Origin: Heyndrickxia sporothermodurans
GTDB lineage: Bacteria; Bacillota; Bacilli; Bacillales; Bacillaceae_C
Assembly: GCF_016785185.1 (NCBI RefSeq)
Contig: NZ_JAEKDY010000005.1
Length of the DNA: 64,000 nucleotides
Strand: one strand, 5' to 3'
Made by a program: the position numbers and the translations under genes. Shown piece by piece: positions 60,489-64,000 of this stretch (its first letter is position 1; each line of letters starts with the position of its first letter). The notes below the pieces were generated by a model. The model made no database searches and was not told the DNA's origin. It saw only the letters and a list, made by a program, of their open reading frames with translations.

Positions 60489-61355
60489 TTAATAGCTATA
60501 CATAAGGTCTTTCACTTTGGCGTCTATTTGCTTTTCTGCAAAATAAGCATGCAATACTTCATTCTCATCAAGATGGCCGATTTCTTTCCCATCCTTCATA
60601 ATTAAAAGCGGATGCTTTTTCCCACGTTGAAATTTTTCCAATACTTCATAGAGGAATTCTTCGCCATTTATATTAAGAGGGCGCAATCGTTTAAAATCCA
60701 TTTTCTTCCCATAATATCGTTCCAATAAAAATCGCATAAAAACAAAATTCATTTGTTTCCATTCAGCCCATAAGGAAATGTACAAATATATGACGACAAT
60801 CCAAATATTTAAATTAAACGGAGTAATAATTATACTAATTACATGGAAAATTAGTAAAAAAAGTAAAGAAATAAATAAAGTTATCCGTATTGCCTGCAAA
60901 AATGGCTTATTGACCGAAAATAAAAGATGCAAAAGTTTACCTCCGTCTAATGGCCAAATAGGTAGTAAATTGAATAGTAATATCATTAAATTATAGTCCA
61001 TAAATGTCTGAAAGAAGCTAATCGAAATAATATGCATTTTGAATAAAACAAACATTACTATTGCAAGCCACACGTGTTGAATCGGTCCAGCAAGGATGAC
61101 AAGCAGTTCTTCTTTTAGCGGTCTATTACCGTGTTCATCCATTTCCGCTACACCGCCGAATGGCAGTATAGAGATTTTTTTTATTCTCCAAGAAAAAAAA
61201 TGGGCCATGATACTATGTCCCATTTCATGGATAAAAAGAATACTAAATAATATTAATAATTCATGAAACCGGGCAGTTATGACAGCAATCCCTACGATAA
61301 TCCAAAATAATGGATGAATATGAATTTTTCGTAACAGCCCTATGAAATTATTCAA
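60489..61355 (-). CDS. spoIVFB: SpoIVFB, intramembrane protease of pro-sigma-K
   Basis: 288-aa site-2-type zinc protease of the mother cell. Zinc motif HEMGH at residues 43-47 (E44 catalytic) and the third ligand D137 in WPLDGGK, as in B. subtilis. Five or six membrane helices, then a cytosolic CBS-like domain. It is held inactive by SpoIVFA and BofA until the forespore signal. The TTG start overlaps the end of spoIVFA by 8 bases. Confidence 0.95.
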   Translation of the reverse strand: MNNFIGLLRKIHIHPLFWIIVGIAVITARFHELLILFSILFIHEMGHSIMAHFFSWRIKKISILPFGGVAEMDEHGNRPLKEELLVILAGPIQHVWLAIVMFVLFKMHIISISFFQTFMDYNLMILLFNLLPIWPLDGGKLLHLLFSVNKPFLQAIRITLFISLLFLLIFHVISIIITPFNLNIWIVVIYLYISLWAEWKQMNFVFMRFLLERYYGKKMDFKRLRPLNINGEEFLYEVLEKFQRGKKHPLLIMKDGKEIGHLDENEVLHAYFAEKQIDAKVKDLMYSY

Positions 61356-62115
61356 ATTTTATCACCTGTATCGGATCGATAAATTTCTTTCCTTGCTTGA
61401 TTGCAAAATAGAATTCTCCTGTTAGACCATCTGCTGCATTTGAAACAGTCCCGACTTTTTTGCCCGTATGCACTTCTTCATATTCTTTCACTTGAATTGT
61501 TTCTAAATTTCCATACCATGATTCAGTCATATCCGGATGCTGTATGATGACAGTCTTACCAAGGTCTTCTTTTTTACCGGCAAAAATTACTTTTCCTCCA
61601 TCCATTGCATCAACTGATTCATCAGATTTTGTTTCAATCATTACACCGCGTCCGTCAGCGGAAAAATTCGTAAGAACCTTTCCAGATGCAGGCATCACAT
61701 AATCCTCCTTAGCGATTGAGTTATTGTCTTTCCCATCATTTTTAATCGGAAATAAGGCTAAAGGTTTTCCGAATTGTTTTTCATACCAGTTTGAAACTGC
61801 TGCAAATTGAAACTCTGAGGTCATCGTATTATTCACAAAGCTTTTTACCTGATCAAGCTTCGGAGTCGAACTTTTAAATACAATCGCTACAAAGAGAACT
61901 AAAACCGCTGAAACTAATATTTTAAATAGGAATAGTTCTTTATTCCATAAAGGATGTACTTTACTAGGTGGATCTGCCTCAAAAATCGGATAATCATCAA
62001 ACTCATCCCTATAGGGAGGAGAAGAAATTTGCTTACTCTCTTTTTTTCGTGGATATGATTTTGTTTTCCTTTTTTTAGCCATTTGTCGCCGTATTTCATC
62101 CGCACGATTTCCCAT
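61348..62115 (-). CDS. spoIVFA: SpoIVFA, regulator of SpoIVFB
   Basis: 255 aa: basic cytosolic N-terminus, one membrane helix (about residues 66-84), and an extracellular degenerate M23-like domain (VMPASGKVLTNFSADGRGV ... DAMDGGKVIFAG) lacking the zinc histidines. It forms the inhibitory complex with BofA and SpoIVFB in the outer forespore membrane and is cut by SpoIVB. Operon with spoIVFB. Confidence 0.94.
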   Translation of the reverse strand: MGNRADEIRRQMAKKRKTKSYPRKKESKQISSPPYRDEFDDYPIFEADPPSKVHPLWNKELFLFKILVSAVLVLFVAIVFKSSTPKLDQVKSFVNNTMTSEFQFAAVSNWYEKQFGKPLALFPIKNDGKDNNSIAKEDYVMPASGKVLTNFSADGRGVMIETKSDESVDAMDGGKVIFAGKKEDLGKTVIIQHPDMTESWYGNLETIQVKEYEEVHTGKKVGTVSNAADGLTGEFYFAIKQGKKFIDPIQVIKFE

Positions 62116-62209
62116 CCGATCACCATTCTCCCTTAAACAGTTTGTACTATTCTATGATGAGCTTTTGCACGATATGACAAGCTATCTATTTTTCTTTTAA
62201 TATGCAAAA

Positions 62210-62233
62210 AGACCTTCCATTATTGGAAGGTCT
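62210..62233 (-). terminator. Terminator after minD
   Basis: Perfect 10-bp stem AGACCTTCCA/TGGAAGGTCT with a 4-nt loop, followed by TTTTGC on the minus strand. Confidence 0.85.
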
Positions 62234-62240
62234 AAATAAT

Positions 62241-63047
62241 TTAAGCCTTTACACCGAAAAGCCTTTTAATTTTGGCAAATACTCCCGGTTTATTCTCTTC
62301 TAATTGTTGCAACGGAATGGATTCACCAAGAATTCTTCGAGCAATATTTCGATAAGCGATTGATGCTTTACTATTAGGATTTAATGCAATTGGCTCGCCT
62401 TGATTCGAACACTTAATAACTTCCTCATCATCTAAAACGATTCCAATTAAATCTATCGAAAGATGGCTGGTAATTTCATCAATATCCAACATTTCTCCAC
62501 TTGACATCATATGGTTTCGAATTCGATTAATGACTAATTTTGGTGGTTCGATTTGTTCCTCTTTTTCTAGTAAACCGATAATTCGATCAGCATCACGCAC
62601 GGCAGATACTTCCGGTGTTGTAACTACGATCGCTCGATCTGCTCCTGCAACAGCATTTTTATAACCTTGTTCAATGCCGGCCGGGCAATCAATTATAATA
62701 TAATCATATTCCTGTTTTAACTCACCAATTAGTTTTTTCATTTGCTCGGGATTTACCGCTGATTTATCACTTGTTTGAGCGGCAGGGAGAAGAAATAACT
62801 TATCTTCAAATCTTTTATCCTTTACTAATGCTTGATGGGGTTTACAACGGCCATTCACAACATCTACCAAATCGTAAATAATTCGATTTTCTAAGCCTAA
62901 CACGACATCCAAGTTTCGAAGACCGATATCGGTGTCAACAAGACACACCTTCTTTCCTTGGAGGGCAAGTGCAGTGCCTAAATTAGCAGATGTGGTCGTT
63001 TTTCCGACTCCACCTTTACCGGAAGTTATAACGATTGCCTCACCCAT
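62241..63047 (-). CDS. minD: Septum site-determining ATPase MinD
   Basis: 268-aa deviant-Walker ATPase. P-loop GKGGVGKT at residues 10-17, switch II in IIIDCPAGIEQG, and a C-terminal amphipathic membrane-targeting helix (GVFAKIKRLFGVKA). It recruits MinC to the membrane to block division near the poles. Two bases after minC. Confidence 0.98.
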   Translation of the reverse strand: MGEAIVITSGKGGVGKTTTSANLGTALALQGKKVCLVDTDIGLRNLDVVLGLENRIIYDLVDVVNGRCKPHQALVKDKRFEDKLFLLPAAQTSDKSAVNPEQMKKLIGELKQEYDYIIIDCPAGIEQGYKNAVAGADRAIVVTTPEVSAVRDADRIIGLLEKEEQIEPPKLVINRIRNHMMSSGEMLDIDEITSHLSIDLIGIVLDDEEVIKCSNQGEPIALNPNSKASIAYRNIARRILGESIPLQQLEENKPGVFAKIKRLFGVKA

Positions 63048-63049
63048 GA

Positions 63050-63730
63050 TTAGTATCCCCCTTTAAAACTAGTAATATTTGGTCTAAGATGTTTTAATGC
63101 TTGTATACGATCAATAACAATTTGATTGGTATCATCTATGTAAGCACATTCCATTTCATGATGCTCTTGTTTACCATACTGATCGGGAGCTCTAGTAATA
63201 CAATCGGCAATTCTAATTTGTGCCGGCAGCATTAAAGATGCAGCAACGATAGATTTTTGTTTGCCGCCGTAACCGGCATGTGCAATTCCTTTTAATGCCC
63301 CCATGATATAAATATTTCCCCCTGCAATAACGGTACCACCGGGATTTACATCACCAACTAATAACAGATCACCCGGAACTTCAAGAACTTGTCCAGATCG
63401 TATAATTGAAGCAACCGAATAAATTTGTTCTTCATCTTGAATTTGTTTCGCTCTTTTTTTTGTAATTACATTACTTTGGACTTCTTCAACGACTAAATTT
63501 CTTTTATTTCTCACTAATTCCTTTAATTCTTCTTCTTGTTCTGGTGATATATAACGATTTCCCAGTTGAATTCTTACTGAAATCAACGGGCTATCCTCAC
63601 TTTCCACATGATGAATTACAAGTTTTTCCTCTAGTTCGTCTAATAACTCAGGATAAGAGCACTGATCATTTAAGCTAAGAACTAGCCCATCCTTCGTACC
63701 CTTTATCATGACATTTTGTCTTTTTTTCAT
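63050..63730 (-). CDS. minC: Septum site-determining protein MinC
   Basis: 226-aa FtsZ inhibitor: N-terminal domain (residues 1-100) and C-terminal beta-helix (VPGDLLLVGDVNPGGTVIAG ... GALKGIAHAGYGG) that binds MinD. It follows mreD in the usual mreBCD-minCD order. ATG after GAGGTGAGCAATTTGCG. Confidence 0.97.
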   Translation of the reverse strand: MKKRQNVMIKGTKDGLVLSLNDQCSYPELLDELEEKLVIHHVESEDSPLISVRIQLGNRYISPEQEEELKELVRNKRNLVVEEVQSNVITKKRAKQIQDEEQIYSVASIIRSGQVLEVPGDLLLVGDVNPGGTVIAGGNIYIMGALKGIAHAGYGGKQKSIVAASLMLPAQIRIADCITRAPDQYGKQEHHEMECAYIDDTNQIVIDRIQALKHLRPNITSFKGGY

Positions 63731-63813
63731 CGCAAATTGCTCACCTCAGTGGCTATAATATTCGACAATAGTCAACGATTTTCCTCTTTTCAAAGTGAGA
63801 AACGATAAATTTT

Positions 63814-64000
63814 TTATTCATCCAACACTTCTTTTTTCCTTTTCTCAAGCCATTTTTTCATTGGATAGGAAAAAATGATAAAAAAGATTAGATTCACGAC
63901 TAAAGTTGGGATCAGTCTAACGTATAAAAAATCCACCATAGACATCGTGACATGATTAATTAAAATATTCAACTCATAAACAAGAAATTCAACTATGATT
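63814..64000 (-). CDS. mreD: MreD, rod-shape-determining protein (C-terminal part only)
   Basis: The last 61 codons of a gene that continues past the window edge. The visible part has a hydrophobic helix (LIPTLVVNLIFFIIFSYPM) and the basic tail KKWLEKRKKEVLDE, typical of MreD, which joins MreC and MreB in the elongation machinery. Identified mainly by its position directly upstream of minC. Confidence 0.82.
   Translation of the reverse strand, partial: IIVEFLVYELNILINHVTMSMVDFLYVRLIPTLVVNLIFFIIFSYPMKKWLEKRKKEVLDE

Noticed and set aside
1..64000. Search for CRISPR arrays, rRNA, tRNA, prophage, toxin-antitoxin or defence genes
   Set aside because: No regular spacer-repeat array, no recognisable RNA gene other than 6S, and no such protein families were seen; the region is mostly conserved housekeeping and sporulation genes.

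Overview
This window is a stretch of a low-GC, endospore-forming Bacillaceae chromosome. The evidence is a long run of genes in nearly the order known from Bacillus subtilis, strong AAGGAGG-type ribosome binding sites, T-box leaders, a 6S RNA, and many sporulation genes (spoVB, bofC, coxA, safA, spo0B, spoIVFA, spoIVFB). It is not B. subtilis itself: it carries an RNase E/G gene, which B. subtilis lacks, and misses several genes found at these positions there. Almost everything is on the minus strand; only the yrvJ-type amidase, spoVB, yrzE and nadR are on the plus strand. No rRNA, tRNA, CRISPR array, prophage or intact insertion sequence was seen.

Layout. 1-3.3 kb: an accessory EmrA/EmrB-type efflux pair behind a promoter with a perfect 18-bp palindrome. 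3.0-15 kb: yrhC, mtnN, yrrS, pbpI, greA, udk, trmR, mltG, yrzB, ruvX, ireB, and alaS under an alanine T-box. 15-25 kb: AI-2E-family permease, small yrzQ, a zinc-ribbon protein, yrrD, recD2, yrrB, mnmA, iscS, cymR, a YczE-like membrane protein, rarA. 25-27 kb: an inserted ABC transporter pair. 27-32 kb: tcdA, 6S RNA, aspS and hisS (histidine T-box), yrzK. 32-42 kb: amidase, dtd, relA, apt, recJ, secDF. 42-50 kb: comN and spoVB (divergent), yrbG, yrzE, yajC, tgt, queA, ruvB, ruvA. 50-56 kb: bofC, coxA, a coat-type kinase, safA, nadR, pheA, pheB. 56-64 kb: obg, spo0B, rpmA, prp, rplU with an L21 leader, rng, spoIVFB, spoIVFA, minD, minC and the 3' end of mreD.

The genes form known functional groups: tRNA charging and modification (alaS, hisS, aspS, mnmA with iscS, tgt with queA, trmR, tcdA, dtd), recombination and repair (ruvX, recD2, rarA, recJ, ruvAB), the stringent response and purine salvage (relA, apt), protein export (secDF, yajC), spore formation, and division-site placement (minCD). 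Many starts are TTG or GTG (about 19 of 64 genes by my reading of the Shine-Dalgarno sites), so several start choices below are shorter than the longest open frame.

The less ordinary items are: a dispersed hairpin-rich repeat in four copies, one lodged between the alaS T-box terminator and alaS; two transporter operons with promoter palindromes but no adjacent regulator; a probable frameshift or non-canonical start at an A7 tract in yrzE; gene losses relative to B. subtilis (mccAB/yrrT, trhP1/P2, nadABC/nifS); and an RNase E/G gene whose stop codon sits inside the rplU promoter. I did not find a clearly new biological system.
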